A stretch of DNA of 64,000 bases from Agaricus subrufescens (Eukaryota > Basidiomycota > Agaricomycetes > Agaricales > Agaricaceae): assembly GCA_029945375.1 (NCBI GenBank), contig CM057057.1, positions 1,860,001 to 1,924,000 on the forward strand, written 5' to 3'. The notes under the pieces were generated by a model. It was not told where the DNA came from, made no database searches, and saw only the letters and a list, made by a program, of their open reading frames with translations. Every line of letters begins with the position of its first letter. Position 1 is the first letter of the stretch. The position numbers and the translations under genes were made by a program. Below, one piece after another: positions 10,219 to 20,769 of this stretch.

Positions 10219-11147
10219 ATGAACCCCAACACCAACCCGACCATGCACACCATCGCTATCCCCATCGATGAATCCATGCATATCGATTATATTCAACAAC
10301 GACACTCCACCATTGCTCAACGCTGCTACCTCCTTAGAATCTTGCACGCCATGGCCCAACTCCAAGAAATTGGAGCCTCCATCATCCAGATGAACAACAA
10401 TGCCCAGAACATCACTGGAGGAGTGATTGCCCCTGTTAGACTCTGTGGAGGGGACAAAGGAATTTAGGAGAACATTTCAACAAACTCCTCACCAAAATCG
10501 CCAAAATAACCGCCACTCATATCGAATTCAATGCCCACTCCATCGCCTGCCACTCAGTCAGAATGCTTGACGTCCTCGACCGAGTTGGAACTGCTGAAGA
10601 ACTCGCCGCCGCCAATGCAATCTGTAAACCCTACTGACTGGAACCCGAAACTAGACCTAACACCCCACCTGCCAAAATCATACTGATCCCTATCCCTGAT
10701 CCCACCCCCCTGCCTATCCCAAAACAAGAAGATCACCATATGGATGAAGACTCTGACAAAGAAAATTGACCCCCAGGCTTGGACTGTGTCTCTAACCTCC
10801 ACTCACCCAAGCTAGCCGAAGAAGCCGACTGCCTTTTCCGATACCTGAACTTTATCCCACCCACCACCATGCCTGCCGAAATCAAGGCCCCCACCACCTA
10901 CTCCTTTGCCCATAACAATGAATGATACAAAACTCCTAGAGAAAGGACTTCTTACTGGAACGTCATCCTCACCGTCTTACTCAACAAGAAAGGAAAGGAT
11001 GAAACTTTCAAAGGACTGCCCGCATGCATTGTCATCGGAGGACGAGACAATGCCCCGCACTTCATTGGTTTCAACAAACCAACCAACCAATGGGTTATGG
11101 CTGACACCAAAAGAAAACTCTTGAATAACCTCTTCGCACACGTCTAA
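10219..11147 (+). pseudogene. Element 2 extra ORF B (about 310 aa, unknown)
   Basis: The frame starts at ATG 10219. It carries one frameshift around 10460 and TGA stops near 10636, 10767 and 10921, then continues to TAA at 11147. Blocks shared with element 3 are HMDEDSDKEN, a Pro-rich IPP..MP.E segment and a C-terminal DNAPHFIGFN followed by TNxW. The N-terminal half is barely alignable with element 3, although pol of the two elements is nearly the same. No transmembrane segment or env-like feature is visible. Function unknown; the conserved tail suggests a folded C-terminal domain. Confidence 0.6.
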
Positions 11148-11187
11148 CTCAGCTTCGATCGGAATCTGAAGCCTGAACGGAGGGTGA

Positions 11188-11482
11188 TGTTACAATCTAT
11201 TTTTGTTACTGTCTCCTGACCCAGGACCATATGCTACCCCTTTCCTTATCTGTGTACTTGTCTCCCATGTTTACTCAGCACCACTCTCACCGTTAGTCAG
11301 ACACCTCGGGTATACTTACTCAGCCCGACTTCTACTTCTATTATTAGGTAGTTGACTCATCTATAAGTAGCATAGTTATACTCTGTATTTCCTTACGCTT
11401 TACCAACTTGCTATATTCCCTTATCGCTCTCAAGTCTTTGCCTTAAGTTGCAACCTGAGCTAATCGCTATAAGGTCGTAACA
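11188..11482 (+). repeat. 3' LTR of element 2 (295 bp)
   Basis: It starts TGTTACAAT after a purine-rich tract and ends GGTCGTAACA, so the ends form an inverted TGTTAC/GTAACA repeat. A near copy is the LTR at 16869-17143. This copy keeps more CpG sites than that one. Element 3 gag sequence follows directly at 11483. Confidence 0.92.
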
Positions 11483-11892
11483 GATACCCCCCATCTGCCA
11501 TTCCTACTTCCCTCAAAGGATGGATCGCTGTCATAGGATCCATAGGAAAAGGCTGGGAATCCACTGAAAAACGAAGAAATGATCAACAAACCACTACTGG
11601 AGTCACTTATGGAGGAGATGGACAACCCATGGAAATTGGAGCCAGAAAACTGGAATGGTCTACTGATGGAAAACCCAAATGCCTTAAATGCGGCAAATTT
11701 GGACACATCAAGAAAGAATGCCGACCTGGATTGTACAGATCTAATATCGAATGTTACAATTGTGGCAAACTGGGCCACATCGCCAAAGTCTGCTGAAGCC
11801 CCAAGAAACAAACCAAGATTTGTGCCATTACCTCAGGAGAGAAAGGAAATGCCAAAGAAACTCAGCAGGATTTTCCCAAGGGTTCAGAGTAG
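11483..11892 (+). pseudogene. gag: Element 3 gag fragment
   Basis: The frame reads GYPPSAIPTSLKGW, then two zinc knuckles, CLKCGKFGHIKKEC and CYNCGKLGHIAKVC. A TGA directly follows the second knuckle, where element 2 has CGA. It is truncated at the left by the LTR of element 2, inside the same gag stretch that element 2 itself still carries at about 5740. Confidence 0.8.
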
Positions 11893-11963
11893 GCACAAAC
11901 TCACGAACTGATGTATCTAGTTGTATGAGAAATTGATATGTTTGCCCCCAGAAACAACTAAGA

Positions 11964-14900
11964 GTGCAAGAATCATTACTCAAACCCGAAATCACCAAAC
12001 CTAATGGAGAAACCTTCCAAGCCAAAACCATGCTTGACTCCGGATGCACCCACACCTGCATTGATAAACAAACAGTCCACAAACAGAAAATTCCCACCCA
12101 TAAACTTGAATGCCCTATCTTAGCAACCAATGCCAACAGAACCCCAAGCAGAAAGGAACCAATCACCAAATTCATCAACCTGGACCTAAACATTGAAGGA
12201 CACCAAGAATCAATCGATGCGGTAGTAGCTGAACTGGACTCAGCAGATATCTTCATCAGACATGACCGGCTAATCAAACACAACCCAGAAATTGACTGGT
12301 ACAAAGGAACTGTAACCTTCTCAAGATGCCCACCCGAATGCTTGACTAAACACACCAACTTCTCACTACCGGAACACCTACAATGCCTCCAAACAAACTG
12401 GGAAATTTTTGAAGAAGAAAAGGAACCTGATCCTACAAACCTCCTCAATCTACCAGATTACATGTGACCCTACACCCATCTTTTCAACCGAAAAAACTTC
12501 GACAAATTACCTGAACAAACTCAATGGGACCACGAGGTCAACCTATTGCCGGATGCCCCTACCAAAATCAACGCCAAGGTCTATGAGATGACCCCAAAGG
12601 AGGAAATTGAACTCAATAAATTCCTGGACGGAAACCTTGCCACTAAGCATATTCAGCCATCCAAGAGTCCCTATGCTGCCCCATGCTTTTTCATTCCCAA
12701 GAAAGACGGATCACTGAGATTATGCCAGGATTACCACAAACTCAACATGGTCACTATCAAAGACAAGACTCCCCTGCCACTAATCAGCGAAATAATCGGA
12801 AAACTGAAACACACCAAATATTTCAATAAACTCAACATCATCTGGGGTTACAACAACGTATAGATCAAAGAAGAAGATGAATGGAAAGGCACTATCCTCA
12901 CTAATTGCAGACTTTTTGAACCTACAGTAATGCTCTTCAGAATGTGTAACTCCCCAGCCACTTTCTCTTGCTGGATGACCACCATCTTCCAAGAAATGAT
13001 CCAAGACAGTTTACTGGTCAATTATATAGACAATTTCACCATCCCTGCCAGCTCCCTATTGGAACTCGAAGAATGGACACTACGCTTCCTAAAAATAGTG
13101 GACAAAAACAACTTATGCTTCAAGAGAACCAAATGCAAATTCAACGCAACCCAGATCTCAATGCTTGGAACAGTCATTGGTGATGGCCAAGCAAGCATGG
13201 AATCAGAAAAGGTCAAATTGGTTCGAAACTGGAAAACTCCTACCTGCATAAAAGACATCAAACGATTCTTAGGCTTCACAAACTTTTACCGACATTTCAT
13301 CCAAGATTTTAGCACTCTCACTGCACCACTCAATGCCTTGAAGGGAGGTAAAGTACCAAAACCCTGGAAATGGACCACTAAAGAACAAAGTGCTTTCAAA
13401 GCCATCAAAACAGCCATCACCAATGAACCTGTCCTAGCCTTACCCAATAATGAAGGAAAATTCAGACTTGAAACTGACACATCAAATGTTGGAATTGGAG
13501 CTGTCCTGTCCCAAGAACAAGAAGGAAAATGGCATCCAGTCGCCTTCATGTCTAAAGCCCTCACTGATGCAGAAAAGAACTATGAAATCTACGACAAAGA
13601 ACTCCTTGCCATCATCAAAGCAATCAAGAACTGGAGACACTACCTGTTGGACGCCAAACATCAGTTTGAAATCTGGACTGATCACAAAAATCTCAAATAT
13701 TTCCACAAACCACAAAAACTGAATGCCCACCAAGCCAGATGGTATCTCATGCTCCAGGAATATGACTACTTACTTCAGCAAATCCCCGGCAAAACAAATG
13801 TCAAGGCTGACATCTTATCCAGACTTTTCCAACACAACTCCCCCAAAGAAAAAACCCAAATTGAGATGTTTAAAGACCACATGATCCTACAAACCTTATC
13901 AGAAATTCCCACCTTGCTGGAAACCACCATGTTCCTAAATCAAAACTTCTCTATATCCACAGCCCCCGATATCTTAAAACAAATCAAAAACTCCCCCCAC
14001 CAGGAACACTGTGTTACCCAAGAAAGAAACAAAAGACCCGACCAATTCTGGGAAGAAAACAGAGTTATTTATCAAAATGGAAGAATCTACATACCAGACA
14101 AACCTGGACTTCAAGAATCCATACTCCTGGATCATCACAACCCACCTGACATCAGACACCCCAGATCCTACCACATGCTCGAACTTGTAAAATGAATGTT
14201 CTGGTGGCCCACAATCAAAACTGATGTCAAGAGATTTGTCAAAGGATGCACTGAATGCCAAAAGAACAAAATTAATTGACAACCCGGTCACACACCCCTC
14301 AAACCATTACCTATACCCGAAGCACCGTGGCAAGAAATTTCCATTGACATGATAGGACCCCTACCCAAGTCCAAGGATTACAACACCATACTCATAGTAG
14401 TTGACCATTTCTCCAAAATGATCTGCCTCATCCCCACCAAAACTTCTCTCATGTCAAAACAGCTAGCCAAAATCTACAAGAAGGACATCTGGTGCATACA
14501 CGGAATTCCAAAATGCATTATCAGTGATCAAGGCCCCCAGTTCGCCTCCAAATTCATGAAAGAACTCTGCTCCACCTTAGGAATCGAAAGAAACTTATCC
14601 ACAGCTTACCACCCCCAGACCAATGGTCAAACTGAAAGGATCAATCAAGAAGTAGAATCCTACCTGCAAAACTTTGTCAACTACAAACAAAGTAATTGGG
14701 CGAAATGGCTTCCCACAGCTGAATTCCAATACAATGACAAAACTCATGCCGCAACTAAACAAACTCCATTCTTCCTCACATATGGTATCCACCCATGGAA
14801 AGGAAACCTAACCATTAACTCAATTAATCTCCTTGCCAATGAATTTGCCTCGGAACTAGCCAAAACCTGAAACAAAGCACAAGCAGCACTGGAAGAGTAC

Positions 14901-15338
14901 AACTCCACCATGTCTGAATGTGGAGACCTGAAACAGCAAAAGAACCCCTTACTCAAAGGAGACCTTGTCTTTCTAGAAGCAACTAACTTACAATCAAACT
15001 GCCCATTAGGAAAAATGGACAACAAGCAATACAGACCTTTTGACCTGAAACCTGGGCTATACATGACGTTTTCCACTCATCGCTTCCCACCAAATTCTAT
15101 GAACCTGAATTCAACTGTCAAAAAGCTCCACCTCCACCCCCCCCCGGACATTATTAATAACAAAGAAGAATACAAAGTAGAAGAAATCCATGGACATAGG
15201 AAAAAAGGCCAAGGAACTCAGTACCTGATACACTGGAAAGGATACAACAACTCCAAGGATACGTGGCAATTGGCAACAGACCTTGAGAATGCACAAGACC
15301 TTCTATCCGAATATAGAAAACACAATAACCTTCTATGA
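11964..15338 (+). pseudogene. pol: Element 3 pol: protease, RT, RNase H, integrase, chromodomain (degraded)
   Basis: The protease keeps LDSGCTHTCID. The reverse transcriptase has lost one catalytic Asp (NYIDNF instead of NYIDDF), so it would be dead even if translated. A 421-codon stretch (12930-14195) covering the end of RT, RNase H and the start of integrase is still open. The integrase shows the HHCC region (HHNPPDIRH, CTECQK), SIDMIGPLPKSK, ISDQGPQFASK and TERINQEVE. TGA or TAG stops occur near 12466, 12861, 14193, 14277 and 14868. A deletion of a few tens of bases near 15042 precedes the nine-C tract and the chromodomain (EYKVEEIHGHR, YLIHWKGYNNSKDTW). Confidence 0.85.
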
Positions 15339-15402
15339 TATAAAAGGAAGATCACTTCCCAACAATCGGTATAGCATCATCTATTGGTTTGAAGAAGACA
15401 TC

Positions 15403-15809
15403 ATGAGCACCCAACAAAACACCGCCAAAACCACCACCACCACTGAACAAGAGGCCTACCATAACCTCATCTCAACTCATTCCGGAGCTCTGCCAAACAA
15501 GAGCTCATTGAAATCTACAGCACAGTGACTGACGTGGACAACAGATATACCCACACCTACATCCCACTCATCTATGATCAGCCCAAGGGGGTAGATGCCC
15601 CAACCCAGGAAGAAAAGGATCACATGGTGAAAGTCATGAGGAAGGAGAGGCAGCTGATCAAAAAGATAAAAAGGAAGTTGGAAATGATGGAGGAAGAGTT
15701 GAAAGATCTCACCGAGGAGATAAACCCTAATGCCCATGGCTGGGGCATGAATGGAACATGGGAGAATGGATGGGAAGCACAGGCCAATGAAAACAACCAG
15801 CAACAGTAG
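15403..15809 (+). pseudogene. Element 3 extra ORF A (frameshifted)
   Basis: This is the counterpart of ORF A in element 2. The ATG at 15403 is conserved. A 1-nt deletion near 15475 breaks the frame. From 15525 the remainder is open and reads DVDNRYTHTYIPLIYDQPKG, then a Lys/Glu-rich helical stretch and a C-terminus ending in ENNQQQ. The two copies match closely here. Confidence 0.65.
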
Positions 15810-15927
15810 CAGTTGCCTAATAGGAAGGAGGAAGTAGTATAAAAACAAACTGTTTGTCACCATTTCACTATCAAATCTGCCCGCCATTTCCTACTCAAAG
15901 TACATCCCCATCCTCGAAGCACTAGTC

Positions 15928-16833
15928 ATGGACTCCTCTCTCCCACCACACATCCACGCCCTCTTCAACCAATGCCCTCATGAGGATTATCTCACCTCCG
16001 TCTACAACATCAACAAACGTCGCACCCATCTCCTCCACCTCCTACATTCACTTGGATACGTCCAAAACCTAGGAAGAGCTCTACACGAAACCGCCACTAA
16101 CATCCACACCACTTGCCTCAACTCCATCCAACCCATCTGAACTGTAGTAGGACACAACAAAGAAGTCCATAAGGAATTTGGCACCATCTTGAAGAACCTC
16201 AGACACATCATCCCCATGAACATTGAACATCATGCTCACCAAATCTGCATTGCCATTATTGAACACCTTAAGTCCCTCCCCAACATCAGGAATAAACAAA
16301 CACGAAACACCGCTAAACAAATGGTCAAAACCTATCAGAAGTTTGCCCCCACTAGACTAATCACCCCTGACAACACTAAAGAACCTGAGGAACCACTCCC
16401 CATCCCCAACTACACCACCATCATGCATGACCACATGGATGAGGACTCCAACAAAGAAAACCAACCCCCAGTACCAAACAAACAAACCAAAGTTAGCAAC
16501 ATCTCCAATCCCAACATCTTAGATGAAATCATCAAGTTGAAAACATACCTTCAGAACATTCCCCCTTTCCCCATGCCAGTCGAATTCACACTCCCCTTCA
16601 ATTACACCTTCACGCATGCCAGAGAAATCAAACACTGACCCACCTATTGGGCAGTCATTTTATCTGCCCTGATGCTTAACTTCAGAACTGAAGACAAGTA
16701 CAAGGGAATACAACTTCACTTCATAAAGGCAGGCAATGACAATGCCCCCCACTTCATTGGTTTCAACGAAACTACCAATAAGTGGATGATCACAGACAAG
16801 AAGGCCAAGTTGTTCATTGATCTTACTGATTGA
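15928..16833 (+). pseudogene. Element 3 extra ORF B (about 300 aa, two internal stops)
   Basis: The ATG at 15928 (MDSSLPPHIHALF) opens a single frame to TGA at 16833, interrupted by TGA at about 16138 and 16636. Blocks shared with element 2 are HMDEDSNKENQPP, a segment NIPPFPMPVEF, and the C-terminal DNAPHFIGFN followed by TNKW. The first 100 residues are helical and only distantly similar to element 2. Keeping one frame over 300 codons apart from two CpG-type stops argues for a real gene of the element. I recognise no domain. Confidence 0.62.
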
Positions 16834-16868
16834 TGCTTCTCGACTCTCAAAGCCTGAATGGAGGGTGA

Positions 16869-17143
16869 TGTTACGATCCCCTGACCCAGGACCATATGCT
16901 ACTACCCCATTCATGTACTTGTCTCCCATGTTTACTCAGCACTGTTCCCATTGTTAGTCAGACACCTCAGGTATACTTACTCAGCCCAATTCTCTTTCTA
17001 TTATTAGGTAGTTGACTCGTCTATAAGTAGCATAGTTATACTCTGTATTTTTCTTACACTTTACCAACTCGCTATATTCCCTTATCGCCCTCAAGTCTTT
17101 GCCTTAAGTTGCAACCTGAGCTAATCACTATAAGGTCGTAACA
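16869..17143 (+). repeat. 3' LTR of element 3 (275 bp)
   Basis: It begins TGTTACGATC and ends GGTCGTAACA (inverted TGTTACGA/TCGTAACA ends) and follows the purine tract GGAGGGTGA. It aligns with 11188-11482 over nearly its whole length. Several CG sites of the other copy are TG or CA here. Host sequence starts at 17144. Confidence 0.92.
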
Positions 17144-17145
17144 CA

Positions 17146-17203
17146 TAGCTTAGACAAACAGTCTCTAGATATATAAACCTTGACCCATTGTTTGTCTTAG
17201 CTA
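17146..17203. repeat. Short inverted repeat beside the retrotransposon edge
   Basis: The arms at 17146-17160 and 17189-17203 are reverse complements with one mismatch, around a 28-nt loop. It lies directly next to the end of element 3. It may be part of host sequence or a small older insertion; nothing shows a function. Confidence 0.4.
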
Positions 17204-17279
17204 GATTTTCTTGGACCAATAGTTTCAACCTGTCAATTTCTCTGACCGAAAGTCTCTCGTGTAGCGTAACTGCCATCAC

Positions 17280-17415
17280 TTGCGTTACACCTGGAGACCC
17301 TGCTGATTCTGAAGCCTGACCGCATCCTTCATCTGCTAAAAAAGTTAAGATCCCATTCTGGAAGGAATTGTTTCAGCATCTCACTGCATGTATCTCGTCG
17401 AGACTGTTTGGTTAA
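17280..17415 (+). pseudogene. Remnant 3' end of a PFW-tail family gene
   Basis: Translation gives only the C-terminal tail of the family seen intact at 24190-24656: a Ser/Pro linker, then KKVKIPFWKELF and ACISSRLFG before a stop. The nucleotide match to the end of that gene is close. The rest of this copy is absent, and element 3 ends 136 bp upstream, so the insertion may have split it. Confidence 0.6.
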
Positions 17416-17476
17416 TGCTCATTCATTTTGATTAGTCATTCCTTTTGACAAAGATATAAATAAACCCAGATTCAAA

Positions 17477-17507
17477 AAAAAACAAAAACAAAAACAAAAA
17501 CAAAAAG
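17477..17507. repeat. (AAAAC)n simple repeat
   Basis: A run of about five AAAAC units lies between the remnant at 17415 and the next family copy. Similar A-rich tracts occur near 17560 and 19070, just upstream of other family copies, so they may be part of the duplicated unit. Confidence 0.8.
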
Positions 17508-17690
17508 TAATAAATTTTCGTTTCCTGATAGCCCAGGAATCATTAAAACTCCACCAAAACAAAAACAAAAAAGTGACCTGGACCATCCATCACGTGTCAT
17601 AATTGTCCTCCAATGCTTCATGAATACGAGTTCTCAGTTCTCCCCTCCCTCGCCCCTACTCCGTCATGAGCTATTCCACACCTGTAGTTT

Positions 17691-18675
17691 GTGTTTTCTT
17701 TCAGGTGCGATCAGTTTGTCTTCAAAGATCTAATGTTAAAACTTTCCCAGCTACCCCCTAGTCACCAATTATTCATGCGGATACATGATATTCCTTGGCT
17801 TATACTTCTACCACAGATAGAAAAGCTAACGTACGCCTTGGAAGCACATGTCAGAGACAGCATTACTACATTGCCCATGAAAACACTCTTGGAAGCTCGA
17901 GATATCATGGGAGACAAGATACTTCCCCTTCGTGACGTTATTAGGGAAAGCTGGGAATTCACAACATATTATCTTCAATTTGTAGATGTCATGTTTCATC
18001 AAGGCAGCCTGACCTCAACAGCAAAGATGATATTTAACTTCTATGCTCAGAATACTATAAAGAGAATAAAGCATGCGCAGAAGGCTTTATGTCAATTTCA
18101 GGATGAGCTAGAGAACATAATCAGCCGTCTCACATCTATAGTTGGTGGTGGTGAGCTCACTCATTCTTATTTTTGCCACCACCCGACCTATCTACCTTTC
18201 AGACAGCAACAGCCTCTCAGTGTTTGTCGCTGAGAGTAACGGGATTCTCTCAGTAGTGACCTCTGCCATCGCAGAATGCTACACCCTGTTGGAAGAATGT
18301 AACGAGGGCTTCGAGAAGATTTACAAGCAAAGTTACGATCGAGAAATATTTGAGTGTAACCCCCCATCGGATGCCGAATACAAGCTAGTGAGAGACAAAT
18401 GGATGTCGCTTGAGAGTTTCCTGGATAGATTCCCTCTAGACTGGTTTAACCTCAGGACCCGTATGTCAAATCCGTATTTCAATCGTGCGTTCGGTGGCGG
18501 CATGAATGCAGACGTGCAAGATACACCTTCCGTGGCCGGAATTCTGTGCGATGCCATCAATCCAGAGCCTGAAGCACCACAGGAATGTTTACCGCGAAAG
18601 AAAGCGAAAATTCCATTCTGGAGGAAGGTTTCCCAGCGGTTCTCTACATGCGTATCGTCTGGACCATTCTGCTAA
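17691..18675 (+). CDS. PFW-tail family protein, copy 1 (start uncertain)
   Basis: There are two exons, up to 18150 and 18203-18675, with a 52-nt intron (GTGAGC...TTTCAG) that keeps the frame. The first exon is helical (RIHDIPWLILLPQIEKL, LLEARDIMGDK). The second has AIAECYTLLEECNEGFEKI and NPPSDAEYKL, then a linker and the C-terminal tail KIPFWRKVSQRFSTC, ending in SSGPFC. No ATG exists at the left edge of the frame; the open frame starts after a TTTCTTTCAG that could be an intron acceptor, so an upstream exon is likely. The alternative is ATG at 17733. No signal peptide or known domain is visible. Function unknown; it is one of several tandem copies. Confidence 0.65.
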
Positions 18676-19200
18676 ATTAAAATGCACCTGACTGGTGGTT
18701 CTCTATAAAATTATGGATTGTTAGCCTTTAGAAATTCGGCAACCATGATTAGCACAATAAACACATAGGATACTTGGCAAGAAATTGAAAGCCACGTTGG
18801 GTTATAAATTAGTATCATGAGACTAGCTCTAAGACGAACAAAAGAGTCACCTAGCGACAATTCTTGGACCCAGATCATCTACTCACCGAATAGCGGAGTC
18901 CCACACGCCAATGCCTCAAGCATTTCCCTACGGAGCAACCAGAGTCAATAAACCTCTCTTCCTTTTATCTTCTACCACGTGAATTAATCCCAGTTATAGC
19001 TGATCGAGGAATTGACCTCATCAAGGCGCTGTTGTTAAATATCAGAAATCATGAAAACTCCACAAAAAAATAAAATAAAATAAAAGTGACCGAAACAGTC
19101 CATCATGTGCCATAATTGTCCTCCAGCGCCTCATGAGTACGAGTCCTCACCTCCCTCGTCCCTACCCTGCCATGGCTGATTGCCCACCTGTAGCATGGGT

Positions 19201-20157
19201 TTTTTTTCAGGTGCGATCAGTTTGTGTTCAAAGATCCAACGTTGAATCGCTTCCCAGCTACCTCCTAGTGACCAATTATTCATGCGGGTACATGATATTT
19301 CTTGACTTGTACTTCCACCGCAGTTAGAAAAACTAACTTACGCCTTGGAAACAGATCTCGGCGACAACACTCTCACAGTGCCAATGAGAACACTCATTGA
19401 GGCTCGAGATATTATGGGAAACAAGATGCATCCCCTTCGCGACGCCATCCTGGAAAGCTGGGATTTTACAAAACATTATCTTCGATTTGTAAATGGCACG
19501 TCTCATAAAGGCAACTTGACCTCACTTGTGGGGAGACATATGATTTTCATGTTTGGAAAAATTCAGAGAGAATAGAGGGAGTGCAGAATGCTTTGTTTGA
19601 ATTTCAGGAGGAGCTAGAGAACATGATTGGTCATCTCACATCTATGGTTGGTAGTGGTGAGTTCGCTTAACCTACTTATTGTCATCACAAGACGCACATA
19701 CCTTTAAGATAGCAACAGCCTCTCGCTATTTGCTGCTGAGAGCAACCGGATCGTCTCAGTAGTGACCCTGCCATCGAGGAATGCTGCACCCTATTGCAAG
19801 AATGTAAAGACGGTTTCGAGAAAATTTACAAACAAAGTTTTGATTCAGATATATTTTACCATAATCCCCCATCCGATGCCGATACAAGTTATTGAGAGAA
19901 AAGTGGAAGTCGCTCCACTCTCTAGACTGGAATACCCTCAGTCGGACCTGTATGGCAAATCTAGACTGCACTCTAGCTCTCGGTGGCGCCATGACTGCAG
20001 ACGTGCAAGATACACTTGCTCTGATCGGAATTCCGGACGATACTGTCGATCCAGAACCTGAAGCTTCATAGGAATTTTCACTCCCACAAAAAGCGAGGAC
20101 TCCATTCCAGAGGAAGGTTTTCCAGTGGTTCTCTACATGCGTCTCATCTCGTGTCTA
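19201..20157 (+). pseudogene. PFW-tail family pseudogene, copy 2
   Basis: It aligns with copy 1 along its length, including the T-rich acceptor-like start and the part LIEARDIMGNKMHPLRDAI (19345 onward). The frame breaks at 19573, the intron acceptor AG has decayed, and the second exon has further shifts. The tail is changed from PFW to PFQ (ARTPFQRKVFQWFSTC) before a stop at 20157. The decay is complete enough to exclude a product. Confidence 0.75.
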
Positions 20158-20193
20158 GCCAGGACTTCTCAAGATACTGTGTCATCCTTGTAG

Positions 20194-20605
20194 ATGACAG
20201 TGGACGACGGCTTTGAATACTACCAAACGATAGAGCCGTTGTACAATCCTCGCTCTATTTGTATCACTGGCCATAATTCCAGGGCAAGGCGTGCATGTGA
20301 AGTTGTTTTGAAGGATTGCTGGGTAGTCGAGTGGTCACTCTCGGAGAAAGAGATACAATCCAAGAGCTTTGCCTTGATGGCATGCTACGTATACCAGGAA
20401 CATCCTCATGAATCTCACTGGTCAAAGCTGTGGAGAAACACATTCTGTTGGAAATCCACTTCTCCGCTCAGCGATTTTTCTGTTTTTGTTTTACATGCCC
20501 CGCTCACGGATATACGGACACCAGCGGTGTGGCAAGGTCCCATTCTGGCAAAACATTTCTGACACGTTGCTCAGTATGCTCTACCTCACTTCTAATCAGC
20601 AATAG
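20194..20605 (+). pseudogene. Possible highly diverged PFW-tail remnant
   Basis: A 122-codon frame (20194-20562) has no recognisable domain. In the overlapping frame the sequence ends CGKVPFWQNISDTLLSMLY before a stop at 20605. That resembles the tail of the neighbouring family in position and composition. It could equally be chance, so this is a weak call. Confidence 0.3.
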
Positions 20606-20769
20606 CTCATGTGGCTACATGTTATCCCCTTGGCTTTACTGTTACCGGACATAGAAAGCTTGGCGCAACTCTTGTGATAGGTGAATAAGAAAGACATAGG
20701 CGACCTCTACTCTACCTTCCAAATCATAAAGTAAACATAGCGTCATAGGGTATACAAAGCTCGAATCCA

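Larger units (their letters stand above)
5530..11482 (+). mobile_element. Chromovirus (Ty3/gypsy) element 2, 5'-truncated by element 1
   Basis: In order: gag fragment with two zinc knuckles, protease, reverse transcriptase, RNase H, integrase, chromodomain, two extra ORFs, a purine-rich tract (GGAGGGTGA) and the 3' LTR. Its 5' LTR and gag N-terminus are missing where element 1 sits. It is non-functional: several TGA codons interrupt pol, the protease Asp is changed and there are small indels. It closely resembles element 3 downstream, so the two belong to one family. Confidence 0.85.
11483..17143 (+). mobile_element. Chromovirus element 3, 5'-truncated, related to element 2
   Basis: Same order as element 2: gag fragment, pol, chromodomain, ORF A, ORF B, purine tract, 3' LTR. 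Its gag begins abruptly at a Gly-Tyr-Pro codon run directly after the LTR of element 2, with no LTR or leader of its own. This is expected if element 2 jumped into element 3 here; the other half would lie beyond the window. It is poorer in CpG than element 2 and is probably the oldest layer. Confidence 0.82.

Noticed and set aside
17477..17580. Regularly spaced A-rich repeats as a possible array
   Set aside because: Simple AAAAC microsatellite without spacers; not CRISPR-like, and the genome is eukaryotic.
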